Assembly (NCBI RefSeq): GCF_018691265.1
Contig: NW_024881324.1
Coordinates: 5,025,730 to 5,089,729, forward strand
Reading direction: 5' to 3'
DNA: 64,000 nt
From: Tyto alba
Lineage: Eukaryota > Chordata > Aves > Strigiformes > Tytonidae
Shown: positions 28,101-37,630 of the stretch, in pieces
Layout: every line of letters begins with the position of its first letter
Numbering within the stretch: position 1 is the stretch's first letter
Position numbers and translations under genes: made by a program
The notes under the pieces: generated by a model
Database searches by the model: none
What the model saw: the letters and a program-made list of their open reading frames with translations, nothing else
What the model was told of the DNA's origin: nothing

Positions 28101-31100
28101 ATACATAAAAAACATTAAAGCCTCCGGCAAGTGATAGCTCAAGTTCCAGGATGATATTTTTGAGTATTTCACAACAGCTTCAAGTGCAGGGTCTAGTAGT
28201 CACCAGAACATCCAAATGGTTAGATTCATTTTGCTTCATCCTATTTTCAGCGTTCCCCACAGATTTCTATTATGGGCTTCTCAGAGTATAGGTAATTCAA
28301 AATGACCCTGGGCAAAGAGACCATTCTTTATCTTCACACACCCCCATTGTGTCATTGAAATGGCGACATCACCGTACAGGTTGGTCAGAGTGAGAATTTT
28401 CCTTGGTGCTAAGAAAGCTTCTTCCTCTTCTGGATAGCTAGGAGCAAACACCACAAATCTGCTTTGCCCTCAACCCCTGCCCCCATCATCATTCCACCAC
28501 ATCAGAAAGAGTTGTTGGTCATACCTAGCTGCATCGGAATCACTAATGTATAGCACTGCCAGTGTCTAACCACACGGAGAACATTCCCAATATTGACTGT
28601 CAAGGTCAATCTGAATTACAGTTCTGGCGTCATTTGACATATGAGACCCCGAGTGAATCCTTGCAAGTACCCTTCTCTGCACTTCCCTGTTGGTCATCTT
28701 TGCAGTCACCATTTTTTGAGCAGTTGCATTACCTTCTGCACGGTGTTCAAATATAATGTCCAGACTGGTATGGTGAAAAGGGAGAGGCTTTCATCTCTAA
28801 GTTGACACATGTGCTTTACTGTATCTGTCAGTGGTTTCTTGGAGTCTTTTTACTCATATTAATTTCTTCCTCTTACCTAATAACTCTGGATGCCAGAACC
28901 TGTTAAGAGGTGTCTGCTTGTTGTTATGTAGTGACCAGTGTTTAAGCAACTTGTGTGGACTTGAGACATCCTGGAAGTGTTTTTGAGAACCGTCATCCCT
29001 GTCAGACCCATCCTTTTCCTGTTCTTTCTGGGAAGAACAATAGGGTCAGTCTTTCCTTACAAACACGGTGACTTTTCAGGAAGGTGACAGGGTCCCTGCC
29101 TCTGTGGTTTCATGGCTGGACAGTCTGCTGTATATCTCTTCTGGTTTGTTTGGTTTTTTTTTTTTTTTTGGAGAGACACTAAATCTTGCCAAAGCAAAAC
29201 CAGGGCTGGGCCTTGATGTGACCAAAGCAAGTTTGGTTCCAGGATACCCTCTAAACTGTCCACAATGCTTTGATCCTTCCTCATTTTCAAAGGTTTCGTA
29301 TATTAACCCTCCACATCTTGGGAACATTTCACTTCAGAGCAGAGCAGACTTTCTTGGAATGCAAGAACATCCTCTTTTCTAGTAAGATTTGTGCATGTGT
29401 ATTTTTCCAAATGTTCTGTTTTCATGCATTCCAGAACTCTCATTTATTTTCTTTATTTTACTACAGGAACGAGACTTAGCCTGACATTTTAGAGACAGAC
29501 ACCTTACTTTACTTGATGAAGGCCTTTCTAGCCTTTCACTTTTTTTTTTATTTACTTCCAGTCAGTTGGGTTTCCATGTTTTTGTACACCACAGTTTATA
29601 AAAGTGAAAGAAGACAACAAAAAATATTCTCCCTTCTACCTTTGTCCTCTTTTAGTCTTTTCAGGTAGAGCTCTACAGCTAGGAGGTAGCTGAAATGATC
29701 ATGGGAGCATTTGACTTTACGTGCCAGGCTTGGAGGAGTTTTTACCCATTTTATACAAGAGGGGAAAATTAGCTGTTCTCAACTGATAGGACACTAATGC
29801 TTGCTGTTAGAATGTACATATAAACATAATATAATCTTGAAAAAATTATGGTCAGTGGCAAGTAACCTTTTCTTCAAATAATGAACACTTTCAGTGTTGG
29901 GGAGATGGGGACACTTTTTGAATTGGTGACCTATGTTTGCAAGATTCTGTAGTTTATTTGAACAAATCATCAGCACTTTGTTTAAAACAATACTGAAATT
30001 GGGGCCAGGCATCATCAGTTCATATTTTAGTGGATATCTGATTTACCTTGAGAATATTGTGTTATTTTTCATCTGTGTTGCCACAATATCACAGGAAATG
30101 GCCATTATATTTTTAGAACTGATGAAAACAAGACATGATGGGAACAAATATAGAAATAAGACGTACTTAATTTCTTTTAAGCTCTGAAATAGAACTAGTG
30201 TTCATTTGTGTACTGATGTGAGACTTCAACTGCTTAGAGCTCTAAGAGAGGTGGGGAATAAAATATGAATTATCAAGTATGCAACAAAGCATGGAACTCA
30301 ACACATGCACATTTCTGGAATTAATACACAAGCCATTATTTTGCAGTATTTTTTGCTATTCAAAATGTAATTTTGAAAGGAACAAGATGAACTTGAAACA
30401 AGATGAACTTGAAAGTAGGAGTTTAATATGATTAGTAAATTCAGAATCTCATGGTCTAGAGGACTCTACTCTGGGAGGAGTTTATTTAAAAAGTCATTAA
30501 TAAAATAATCAGGGAGAAGATGTTACTTCGTCATTGACATAATATCACAGAATTATTTAGGTTGGAAAAGACCTTTAAGGTCATCGAGTCTAACCGTTAA
30601 CCCAACACTGCCAATCCCACCACTAAACCATATCCCTAAGTGCCACGTCTACACATCTTCTAAATACTTCCAGGGATGGTAACTCAACCACTTGCCTGGG
30701 CAGCCCCTTCCATTGCTCAACAACCCTTTCAGTGAAGAAATTTTTCTAATATCCAGTATAAATCATTCAGGTAGAAATAGAAAAGCAGTCTCAGTTTAGG
30801 GTATGAGAAGTACTTTGGTCTTAAAATAGCAATAGCATAGGTTTAGGGGAGAGTGCAAGAATGATTAAAAAATTGACCTGTGTTTAAGAATTCTAATTTG
30901 TTCAGCTTATTCACCCCCAGAAAAGATGCTGATAGTAGAAGGTTTTTCATTTAAGTCGTAACAGTGACTGAAAGCTGAAATAAAGCAAGCTCACTCTTAA
31001 AAAAAGTGGCTCATGGATTTATAGCAAATTTTAAGACACCTCCACAGCCTGTTAGAGATACAGTGTGTTGGTAATGATTGTTTTTTTGTTTTTTTTTTTT

Positions 31101-33614
31101 CTTTTTAATTAGATGCCTTTTTTTGGAACTATTTCTGGGGGGTTGTGTGTGTTTCTATTTTTGGGTTTGTTTTTTTTTTTTATATTCTTCCTCCTTCTCC
31201 AGCCAGCGCAGCCTTTGGGCATGGACTTCGATACTGAAGCTGAGTGTGATTCACAGCCACTATATGCCTCAAGCATATAAATATACATGTTAAAGTACAT
31301 TGTCCTCCTGTATTGGAGAAAACACTGCCCTGCCACAGGGCAGCCTTTGCACTGCAGGTGGGACAAGCACAACTGGGATGTTTGTTGTGTGGTCATGATC
31401 ACATAATAGATTGTAACCAGTGTGGAGGGCAGGAAGAGCTTTCCTCCCCCCCCCCAAATGCCTAGTGTTATTTTTCTGGTTTTGCTCACCTGAGCTACCT
31501 GACAAGGAAGAAGCAGCGTAGCTGCATTGTTCCTGGGAGAGTGCTGCTTAGCAGGGCTGTTCTGAGTGCAGAATGTTAAGCATGTTTAACATGGCTTACT
31601 GCCAGAGTTTTAAGAACATGTTTCCAAAACACTGTGAAGATAAGGAGGGTGTCTGGGCACCAACACTCTAGTAAACTGCTTCTGCATCTCTTCTGGACAG
31701 CAATCAAGAGACAGTTATAATACTGGATATCTTGGTAATGAAAATGGACTTGGTACACTATTGGTCTCCATGGTTGGAAAATTAAATATTTGAATAGGTG
31801 ATCTAAGTATACAAGTATGAACTCTGACACTAGAACAGCTGCTTGCAAATGTAAGTCTTTTGCCCTAACTTCTTAATGAATATAATTTCATATTGAATTA
31901 AATAGTCTTTCTTTTATTTCTCTAGAGGGAAATCCGTTTGCCCAAGCAATACCTTAACTTCTGTGCTAGATAAAGAAATGCAGAGCAGGCCTCCACCTCC
32001 TATTCCTCATTACAAACAAACAGATAAGTAAGGAATTTGTTTTTAAAACTCTATTCTTCAATTTTGTGCTGAGTTTCATGAGCTTCAACTTTATACTCAC
32101 TGTTCCTTTATTTTCCCAACCCACATGCACCTTTGGAGCTTGCAACCTGCACTAAGACTTTCTTTCTGCAGAAGTAAACCTGAAATGAAGCTTTAAGAAA
32201 ATGTAGGATTGTCTGTGTGGTGTAGGAGTAGTAATGTAACAAATTTGTGGACTTCCTTTTTTTCTTTTTTTTTTTTTTTTTTACATTTTTTAATACAGAT
32301 TAGATAGTTGGGAAGAGATGGCTGTTTTGGAGTTTTGGGGATGCTTTTTATCTTTAATTGTTCTTTGTAAAAGAGTAATGTCTTAATGGAATAAAATTAT
32401 TTATTTGGACAGGTAGTAAATGTATTTTTCTTGGGTAGATATGAATACACAGTTGGCTAAAGGTGAACTACCATTTTTCTTAGATAGTGAAAGTTACTGA
32501 AGATGGGATATATAGGACATCTTGGTGAATAGTCTAATAGAGTGGTCTTTACTGTGTATGACCTGGCAGCTTCAGGTACCTGTAGTTATCTCATGATTTT
32601 TTTTTAATGGATGGCTTATGCTTTGCTCAGTTTTACCTTTTAGAACTTTTTTCCCCCGAGCTATTTCCAAATTAGCATTTGAAATCATGCTCTGTGGAGT
32701 ACCATTTGCAGAAGGGGACAGCTTGATTTTTCAGTAACTATTGCAGTATCTGTTGGGTGTTTTAAGGTGCTGCTGGAATACGAAGTAGGCTGTTCTGAGA
32801 ATTTGTTTCAGAACTAAGTATCTAGAGCAAAAGATATGTCTAAAATGACTGCTTATGGTGTAATCAATGTGAATTTTAAAAAGCTTGTTACTCTTCATTT
32901 CCACTTCTGTGGGATTCCTGTCTTTAGTGACCCTAATGAAAGGGGGTTATGTGTCAAAAATTAAATAAATAAATAAAAAGGGCTTTAGCCATTTATTTTT
33001 AATTACTAGAAGTTAAATTTCTTTAGAAGTGCTTAATTCTATTGTGTCTTCTGGAAGATCTCATACTGTCTTATGGAAAAAGTCCTTAGAGTGTTTGGAT
33101 TTGGTATGACTATATTTTTTTTGTTACTTTTGCTTTTAAAGGTGAGCAGATTTGATCATCGGCTCACTTCAACAGTATTTCTTCTGCTCTTTCTTTTAAA
33201 AAGGCATGTTGAACATTTAGTCTTCAGTACATTTTTGTTTTTGCAATAACTACCAGTAAATAGTATTTGCTGATAAAATCCCAAAACAGATGGTATCAAT
33301 TCAGCCATGCGTGGATGTACATTAATTTAAAAAAGTATATTTTTTTCAAAAAATCAGTTAACAAAGGCATTCTGGAGCATTAAGCTACTTCTATTAAAAC
33401 ATAAGTTCGAAATGCACGCCATTTACCAATGCAGTGTGCATGTGCACACTGAGACATTATGGGAGTTTGTGATTTCAGTTTACTTTGTCTTTTGTCATTC
33501 ACCTGCATGAAAAACATCTAATATTCTTATAATTTCAGGAGTAGTGGGAACAGCAGTTTATCCAAACCAGTAAAAGAGGAGCCGGTAATTGACTACTTTG
33601 ATGTCCAGGACTGA
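1060..33614 (+). CDS. NFX1: NFX1, 3' half of gene (15 coding exons, partial)
   Basis: NFX1 is a nuclear factor named for binding X-box promoter elements. In mammals it also acts with poly(A)-binding protein on mRNAs. Joining the 15 exons listed below gives one open frame of about 485 residues whose phases all match. In order it shows several NF-X1-type zinc fingers (repeated CG-x-H-x-C and C-H-x-G-x-C patterns, 1060-11979), a charged linker (15,864-21,107), an R3H domain (26,822-26,967) and a proline-rich tail ending IDYFDVQD. This agrees with the human C-terminus in order and content. Family members of about 1,120 residues carry a PABP-binding motif and RING-like region further N-terminal; those exons lie left of position 1. 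Start of the first exon is placed at 1060, but 1062 is also possible. Naming the paralogue NFXL1 is unlikely because the R3H domain and tail are those of NFX1. Confidence 0.96.
1158..2575 (+). other. NFX1 intron
   Basis: AT-rich intron between exons A and B. Contains only short open frames without similarity I recognise and a T-run near 2160-2172. Confidence 0.7.
2576..2606 (+). CDS. NFX1: NFX1 exon B: 31-nt microexon
   Basis: Encodes [10 protein letters not shown] plus one base of the next codon. Acceptor TTTCCTAG ends at 2575 and donor GTACGA starts at 2607. The residues match the human ELPCTSLKSE position, and the phases fit exon A (phase 0) and exon C (two bases complete the codon). At 31 nt it is too short to be found by an open-reading-frame scan. 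Confidence 0.88.
2607..3718 (+). other. NFX1 intron
   Basis: Intron of 1.1 kb, AT-rich. The short open frames on both strands at about 2903-3136 overlap one another and show no family signature. Nothing else recognised. Confidence 0.65.
3719..3801 (+). CDS. NFX1: NFX1 exon C: zinc finger
   Basis: Encodes a finger core with [11 protein letters not shown] and [12 protein letters not shown], showing the CG-R-H-K-C-x3-C spacing of NF-X1 fingers. Acceptor TTCATAG ends at 3718 and donor GTAAGT starts at 3802. Two bases complete the codon begun in exon B, and the exon ends in phase 0. Confidence 0.95.
3902..4250 (+). mobile_element. CR1 LINE 3' fragment, sense
   Basis: Matches the well-known avian CR1 3' end, including TTCAGCCTGGAGAAGAGAAG, 'GGTTGGACGGGGCTGGGAG' and the terminal TTCTATCATCTT tail. 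It is shorter than the consensus because the section between the 'gatagga' motif and the 'gccca gag' motif is mostly missing. It lies 100 bp into an NFX1 intron in the same orientation as the gene. Recognition is from remembered family sequence, not an alignment. Confidence 0.9.
4289..4307. repeat. (GT)n microsatellite
   Basis: A short run of alternating T and G just after the CR1 fragment. Confidence 0.8.
4674..4782 (+). CDS. NFX1: NFX1 exon D: zinc finger
   Basis: Encodes [19 protein letters not shown] followed by [13 protein letters not shown], a complete canonical NF-X1 zinc finger (C-x3-CG-x4-CG-x-H-x-C-x3-CH-x-G-x-C-x2-C). Acceptor CCTCTAG ends at 4673 and donor GTGAGT starts at 4783. 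One base of the last codon is carried into exon E. Confidence 0.96.
4783..10186 (+). other. NFX1 intron (5.4 kb)
   Basis: Large intron without a recognised exon. It holds a 137-codon open frame at 5886-6299 with no family signature, a degenerate tandem repeat at 8350-8505, and a possible dispersed-repeat stretch to about 9060. T/A runs occur near 7310-7325 and 9533-9585. Confidence 0.7.
8350..8505 (+). repeat. Degenerate tandem repeat, about 43-48 bp unit
   Basis: The motif CAGCAACTGGAG or a close variant recurs at 8358, 8406 and 8448, with a more diverged copy near 8491. That gives about four units spaced 48, 42 and 43 bp. The sequence to the right (about 8760-9060) reads like part of a dispersed avian LTR element, so these units may belong to its LTR. 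That family call is tentative. Confidence 0.55.
10187..10306 (+). CDS. NFX1: NFX1 exon E: zinc-finger segment
   Basis: Encodes [20 protein letters not shown] and then [17 protein letters not shown]. This is the Cys-rich stretch linking two fingers in NFX1 (human has the same TCxCG...PPVPCGT...PPEC order). Acceptor TTTTTTCAG ends at 10,186 and donor GTAAGT starts at 10,307. Two bases complete the exon D codon and one base is carried forward. Confidence 0.96.
10307..10979 (+). other. NFX1 intron
   Basis: AT-rich intron of 0.67 kb. A minus-strand open frame of 137 codons crosses exon E into this intron. It is a shadow of the exon, and nothing else is seen. Confidence 0.7.
10980..11059 (+). CDS. 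NFX1: NFX1 exon F: zinc-finger segment
   Basis: Encodes [20 protein letters not shown] and then WCMGKHE, nearly identical to the mammalian NFX1 segment. Acceptor GACCACAG ends at 10,979 and donor GTAAGT starts at 11,060. Phases fit both neighbours. Confidence 0.96.
11381..11611 (+). CDS. NFX1: NFX1 exon G: two zinc fingers (largest exon here)
   Basis: 77 codons in phase 0 at both ends. It carries [15 protein letters not shown], then [16 protein letters not shown], two NF-X1-type finger cores. Acceptor CTCTTCCAG ends at 11,380 and donor GTTAGA starts at 11,612. If the intron were retained, the frame would continue for 22 codons to a stop at 11,678-11,680 and remove the R3H domain. Mammals make a short NFX1 isoform lacking R3H, but whether this site is used is not shown by sequence. 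Confidence 0.96.
11906..11979 (+). CDS. NFX1: NFX1 exon H: last Cys-rich segment
   Basis: Encodes [20 protein letters not shown] and NTYQ, matching the end of the zinc-finger array in NFX1. Acceptor ATAACAG ends at 11,905. The donor is AG|GTTTGT at 11,980, which departs from consensus at +3 and +4, so this exon may be spliced less efficiently. It ends with two bases of an Arg codon, completed in the next exon. Confidence 0.93.
12471..13675 (-). mobile_element. CR1 LINE, 5'-truncated (1.2 kb), antisense
   Basis: On the - strand this runs from the reverse-transcriptase region to the CR1 3' end. At 13,062-13,466 it keeps the RT motif [15 protein letters not shown], followed by the [11 protein letters not shown] stretch of the CR1 C-terminal RT/thumb region. 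The 3' end (12,471) has the usual CR1 terminal sequence. The coding frame is broken into several reading frames, so it is a dead copy. The + strand open frames of 270 and 134 codons here are antisense artefacts. Confidence 0.93.
13062..13466 (-). pseudogene. CR1 reverse transcriptase remnant
   Basis: 134-codon open frame within the CR1 copy. It begins near the palm-domain motif [17 protein letters not shown] and runs on with a frame break relative to the downstream CR1 coding sequence (79-codon frame at 13,091-13,330 carrying [18 protein letters not shown]). The catalytic FADD box expected after this motif is altered to FAGDTD. Not a functional polymerase. Confidence 0.85.
13676..15863 (+). 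other. NFX1 intron, right part
   Basis: AT-rich intron between the CR1 copy and exon I. Contains an A/C-rich simple stretch at about 14,762-14,835 and short open frames without similarity. No further feature recognised. Confidence 0.65.
15864..15965 (+). CDS. NFX1: NFX1 exon I: post-finger linker
   Basis: Encodes [20 protein letters not shown] then [14 protein letters not shown], equivalent to human IAAISMASKITDMQLGGSVE. Acceptor CTTTTTCAG ends at 15,863 and donor GTAAGG starts at 15,966. One base completes the Arg codon from exon H and two bases are carried on. Confidence 0.96.
17013..17054 (+). CDS. NFX1: NFX1 exon J: 42-nt microexon
   Basis: Encodes [13 protein letters not shown] flanked by split Arg codons, matching human LECDEECSALERK. 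Acceptor CATAATTCAG ends at 17,012 and donor GTGAGC starts at 17,055. Same phase at both ends, so skipping it would keep the frame. Confidence 0.94.
17424..17522 (+). CDS. NFX1: NFX1 exon K: linker
   Basis: Encodes [20 protein letters not shown] and then [12 protein letters not shown]. Human has the same DPFNIRSSG core. Acceptor CAAATTTAG ends at 17,423 and donor GTATGT starts at 17,523. It is also symmetric in phase (99 nt). Confidence 0.96.
17523..21040 (+). other. NFX1 intron (3.5 kb)
   Basis: AT-rich intron. Several short open frames (for example 19,399-19,671) have no signature I recognise. A short, very degraded CR1-like 3' end (TCATAGAAT...GAAGGGAACAT) may lie at about 20,790-20,830. 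Otherwise nothing supported. Confidence 0.6.
21041..21107 (+). CDS. NFX1: NFX1 exon L: pre-R3H helix
   Basis: Encodes [13 protein letters not shown] then RMLVEAVNK, the segment just before the R3H domain (human [22 protein letters not shown]). Acceptor TTCTTGCAG ends at 21,040 and donor GTCAGT starts at 21,108. Ends in phase 0. Confidence 0.96.
21108..23056 (+). other. NFX1 intron, left part
   Basis: AT-rich sequence. The stretch 21,480-22,760 has more even base composition than its surroundings and reads like an old, unclassified dispersed element, but I cannot assign it. No exon recognised. Confidence 0.45.
23057..24446 (-). mobile_element. CR1 LINE, 5'-truncated (1.4 kb), antisense
   Basis: The - strand carries CR1 coding-end and 3' sequence: [20 protein letters not shown] followed by [12 protein letters not shown], within the 124-codon frame at 23,293-23,667, is the conserved CR1 C-terminus. 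The 3' end (near 23,057) has the usual CR1 end. To the right it extends into the RT region. Frames are interrupted, so it is dead. The + strand 265-codon frame is an antisense artefact. Confidence 0.93.
24700..26215 (-). mobile_element. Ancient CR1-type LINE, heavily decayed
   Basis: The order of remembered motifs from an old amniote CR1 family can be followed on the - strand. One is the 'tcctagatgtatgac...tattaaa' equivalent near 24,900-24,930. Others are the 'cctataattacc' equivalent near 25,780 and the 'gatgaagac..aaggcaaa' equivalent near 26,070-26,090. The copy is far more diverged than the young CR1 directly to its left and has lost all reading frames. Limits are approximate. Confidence 0.55.
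26822..26967 (+). CDS. NFX1: NFX1 exon M: R3H domain
   Basis: Encodes the single-stranded nucleic-acid-binding R3H domain. The signature R-x3-H lies in [19 protein letters not shown], followed by [10 protein letters not shown]. The acceptor follows a long T-run and ends at 26,821, and donor GTACGT starts at 26,968. Nearly identical to the mammalian domain. It is the region absent from the short mammalian isoform. Confidence 0.97.
26968..31925 (+). other. NFX1 intron (5 kb)
   Basis: Contains one CR1 fragment (30,543-30,766), T-runs near 29,155-29,170 and 31,080-31,181, and short open frames without similarity. The stretch 28,140-29,300 has a composition like an old unclassified repeat but no family could be named. 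Confidence 0.6.
30543..30766 (-). mobile_element. CR1 LINE 3' end fragment, antisense
   Basis: On the + strand this reads as the complement of the CR1 3' end: TCACAGAATTATTTAGGTTG followed by GAAAAGACCTTTAAGGTCAT, then the conserved 'aacactgccaa' block through 'tttcagtgaagaaatttttc'. About 220 bp, 5'-truncated. Confidence 0.92.
31926..32027 (+). CDS. NFX1: NFX1 exon N: post-R3H Pro-rich segment
   Basis: Encodes [19 protein letters not shown] and then [14 protein letters not shown], matching human GKSVCPPTTLTGVLEREMQ and RPPPPIPHH. Acceptor TTCTCTAG ends at 31,925 and donor GTAAGG starts at 32,028. Split Lys codons on both sides. Confidence 0.96.
32028..33538 (+). other. NFX1 last intron
   Basis: AT-rich intron of 1.5 kb with a T-run at about 32,260-32,285. 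Nothing else recognised. Confidence 0.7.
33539..33614 (+). CDS. NFX1: NFX1 exon O: C-terminus and stop
   Basis: Encodes [20 protein letters not shown] then DVQD and a TGA stop at 33,612-33,614. The [11 protein letters not shown] end is the NFX1 C-terminus in mammals. Acceptor ATAATTTCAG ends at 33,538. Confidence 0.97.
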
Positions 33615-34254
33615 ATTGGTTGATGCAGAATTATGATATAGAAGCTCAGAGGTGAAGATACTAAGTTATTGTGTGAGGTGCTTTTTGGTTATCTGTCAAA
33701 TATTCAGTTGTTCAGCATATTCATGATTTAACATCTAAGATTAGATTAATTGTGATACTTTAAAAAGTTATGCATTTTTACAGTTTATGTAACTGCATAA
33801 TACCTAACAGCAGTATAGCTTTTTAAACCTGGATTTGGTGCAATTTTTGTATCTAATGTGCTGGCAGAATGATGTAGATTCCCACTGATGCCTTTAAAGT
33901 GAGAGAACTGGTAATCAAATATATTTTTGGATGTAGTAAGAACAATGATAAATCTCAAAGATTTATTTTGACGTGTCTCTCACAACTTAAAATGGACCAG
34001 AAATAATCTGTGTTAAAAACACTGATGGGAATATTCTTAAAGTGTTTCATATTTTTATTAATTCACTTTTGTGTTAACGTGGTAAATTTGGGAATTTGGG
34101 TTACTTCTTTACATGGAAGGAAATATAAAATGTAGTCTAAGTATGTATATACATTAAATATCCATTAATAGCACACATGTCCTTTGATATCTGAAGAACC
34201 AGGATTTGTGAATGGTGGTCGAATTAAGACTTACTTTGGTTTATCTCAAATTTG

Positions 34255-34260
<6 letters not shown>

Positions 34261-34286
<26 letters not shown>

Positions 34287-34370
34287 GAGTAAAAAAACCC
34301 ACAAAGGGTTTCCAAAAAAAGTAAAAAAAAAAAAAAAAACACAACAAAAAAAAACCACCCCAAAAAAATC
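34261..34370 (+). repeat. A-rich low-complexity tract
   Basis: Pure A for 26 bases (34,261-34,286) and then mostly A with scattered C, G and T. It lies in the presumed 3' UTR and could cause internal priming in oligo-dT libraries. Confidence 0.85.
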
Positions 34371-34411
34371 AACAAGAGAAAATTATTAATACTTTGTTAT
34401 TCAGGACCTTG

Positions 34412-34417
34412 AATAAA
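34412..34417 (+). terminator. Candidate polyadenylation signal AATAAA (proximal)
   Basis: Canonical hexamer about 0.8 kb after the NFX1 stop, with a GT-rich element downstream (TGGTGTTCT region, then TGATGGTGTT). Confidence 0.5.
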
Positions 34418-37400
34418 ATCAGACTTTATATATTATTTTGGTGTTCTATTTGGTTTAATTTGTATTTAGATATGTTAGCTTGATGGTGTTCTGGGGGTTT
34501 TTTTGCATGGTTTTACTGGGGGTTTATAATCTTCTTTTGTACTGTGCAAGCTTAAAAAATGTGTGATTTAGTTTAAGTATGTTGTAAATTTGGAACAATA
34601 TTTGTGAAATTTATAAGACCATCTGTCTAAACTGTTTGACAATGGAAGATCTTTGTTTTACGGGAAATGTCATAAACAAAATGGCAGGATGGTTTAAACA
34701 GCAAGACACCAAAGTGGTCTCATAGATGGTGAATTGTTTCCAGATGAGGAGTTAAGGTAGGTGAGTAGCTCTCTAGGAGAGATTGTAGGTTTTATCAGAA
34801 GAGGTGGCACAGCTCTGAATTTGAGTAATATTTGTTCACGTGAGGAGAAGTTTTTTTTGAATTAATACCTTTAGTAACTCTGACACTGAAGCACTCGGTT
34901 TCGTGTTCGTTGTGGCTGGCTAGAGGCAAATCCCCTGTACAGCATCAGAGTCTGCTGCTAAAGGGGCTTAGCATAATGAAGAGAAGAGATCTAGCAGAAG
35001 ACTTGTCATCTGTTGTTGATTTATTTTTCAGCCAGCTCACTACAGTGTAGTGTGAGATTTGTTGCCAAGAAAATAGAAGACAGTGTTATCCATGCTTAGA
35101 CTCACTTATCACACAATCATGAGCCTTAACTATGAAGCATTCTGCGGCTACATTTCATCTTGAACAGCTTGTGAAACGTGAAAGAACGAGCAGCAAACTC
35201 ACAGACCGTATCTGTCTCCCAAAATGTTTTGAAAATTGAAATGCATGCTGTTATTGCCTGTTTTTGTTGGAGCTCATTATTTCGCATTAAAAAAAAAAAA
35301 AAAAGTCTTAAATGTTTCTAAACCTTTGAAATACATAGGCTTCAGGTGAAACAATTACCAGAAGGATTCTCAACCCTCAAGAGTGTTTAGGCTTTTAATT
35401 TGCATGTAGTTGTTTACATTTGTTTTACCTTTTTTGTCTAATATTTTGTGAACAGAAATGAAAAAGAGCTTATGTTGCCCTTAATTTCTTAAGCAAATTA
35501 ATGTTTAATTCTACAAGGTATACTGCTTTGCTAAGTTCAGCTGAAGAAATAAGTTGCCCGTCATCTTTCCAGAAATGTATTTCTTGCACTCCTCACAGTG
35601 AAGGCATTGATCTATTCCCATGCTTGCAGACAAATGCCAGCTCTGTGTGGCCAAAAAAGGCTACTTCTGGTTTTGAAACTCGGAGCTATGTTAATACAGC
35701 ACTGTTTTCAGGCTAGTAACAGCTGTGAGGGATAACCTGCATGGTTATACTGCAAAGGTATGGTCTGGACAGGAGCTGGCAGACACATCCAGTGAGCTGA
35801 GAATATAAAGTTAGATGCACACACAGTTGGTATAGTATAGGTAGACTTAACATTACAGAAAACCAGTGATTTAGGCGATAATAAATAGGCTAAAAATGAA
35901 GCCTATTAACTTTTCAGGCAGTTTCACATTAATGTAATTAAAATTTCACATCTGCACCTCTGATTTGAAATTTAAAACTTAAAAGGTTATAATAGCATTC
36001 TATTCAGTTTTCTGCTCTTTGGAATTTTTATCAGATTATGGCTTTAATATAAAAATATAAACCTTGGTGAGATGTACTTCAGCAGTCAACTATTCAGCCA
36101 GTAGTTTTAGCAAGAAAACCTAGGTAATCTTCAGCTCCTCAGGATGAGACTAATAATTATTACTGAATCTGCTCATACTGAGAAGTCATAATTCTCATCA
36201 CTAAACCTCTTAACTACATGAATGTTACAACATTTTTATAGGTCTGTATGTTACACATCTCCGCATCATGGCTGTTGGAGCATATCTGGAGTGATGAAGC
36301 AAGTCACGTGTACAGAAACTTATTTTAAAATGCATTTTAATAACTCTGTTAAAAATATGATACCATATGTTTACCCAAGAAAGTAATACCAAAAAGAAAG
36401 TATTGACTTTTTTTTGTTTTCCCCTTCCAAACACAGTTCTGTATCCTTAAGAAGGAACTCAGCAAAGTTTAACAGTGGTGCTCTCTCTGGTTTTGTTTGC
36501 TTTTGCTGCAATGTATCAGTGACTTTCATATGGAATAGTACTAAAGGCTGTAGTTTTGATACCTGTGATAACTCACCTTCATATTGCATGTGAGCCTCAT
36601 GGAAATATTTTTCAAATAGCTATTTTGTAAATCTGAGCTGGTCTTTACACCTTTATCTAACAGAAAAAATGAGTGGATAAAAGAAATATCTGCGTCGGTG
36701 AAGTCAGTGGCAAAAATTCTGTTGGCATCACTGGAACCAAGACTTTAAGCTTCTGTATGCTACTCATTTTCCACAGCCCTAAGAATAACATTGTTTCTTG
36801 TAAATTTATTTTTAAAGAGTACTCCGCAATAAGCATTTTTTGAAATAAGTTATGTGATGTCAGTTGGAATTCATGCAACCTCATGAAGTGCTTTTAAAAC
36901 TGTGTATAAAATAGGCAGATACTTCGGCATTTGGGCTGTGCTATTGCCTATCTATATTGTTTAACATGTTTAAAGTGCTCTGAATATTCAGTGCTTGGGT
37001 TTAACCTAAAATTGTGTAAGATGCGTAAGTATCAATACCGCTGTTTTGTACAACATCTGCCACATAATGAACAAAGTAAAATAGTTCTAAAACACGTTAT
37101 TTGTTGAAAGCTTTATATTTAACTTGATTTTTTTCAAGTTACTGGTATAAAATTACTTTCTTTATAAACCTGAGTTAAATCAAAGTTGAAAGTTCAGTGC
37201 ATTGGAATTGTTTGCAAGCTTTGTCTTGGTATTCCAAAGTTGGAAGACTGAGATCAGAGAGAAACAATAAAGGTTTAAATGGAAGTTTGGGGAGTCCTTT
37301 TCCTCAAATTGTGAAATAAGAGGTGTGATTTCCTGGATTTGAAGTTATTTTAAATGGATGCTGTAAGGAGAACGAAGCAAGAGGGACTCCCCAGGAAATG

Positions 37401-37526
37401 GAGAGTAGGGATTATCTGCTACTTTCTTGGGATTCACAAGTATAGGAGAGATGATTATCTGAATACAAATGTACATTTTGGTTATCTGAAAAACCCCTTA
37501 CTATGTCAGCCCAAATGATACTTGGC

Positions 37527-37532
37527 AATAAA
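37527..37532 (+). terminator. Candidate polyadenylation signal AATAAA (distal)
   Basis: Canonical hexamer 3.9 kb after the stop. The G-run at 37,610-37,630 follows about 80 bp later. Could mark a long 3' UTR form. Confidence 0.35.
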
Positions 37533-37609
37533 ATGTCTGATTTTAACTCGTTGTCCCTTCATTGTTTTTTGCCCAGAGTTCAGTTGTAATGGTGACTGTA
37601 AAGAAGAGT

Positions 37610-37630
37610 GGGGGGGGGGGGGGGGGGGGG
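37610..37630 (+). repeat. G21 homopolymer
   Basis: 21 consecutive G. Such runs can form G-quadruplexes and are prone to sequencing length error. Confidence 0.9.

Larger units (their letters stand above)
33615..37550 (+). other. NFX1: NFX1 3' UTR (extent inferred)
   Basis: AT-rich sequence downstream of the stop with no open frame of note. Candidate AATAAA signals are at 34,412-34,417, 35,880-35,885, 37,266-37,271 and 37,527-37,532. The first has a GT-rich stretch 20-60 bp downstream, and the last precedes a T/G stretch and the end of this composition. Where the transcript really ends cannot be told from sequence alone. Confidence 0.45.
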
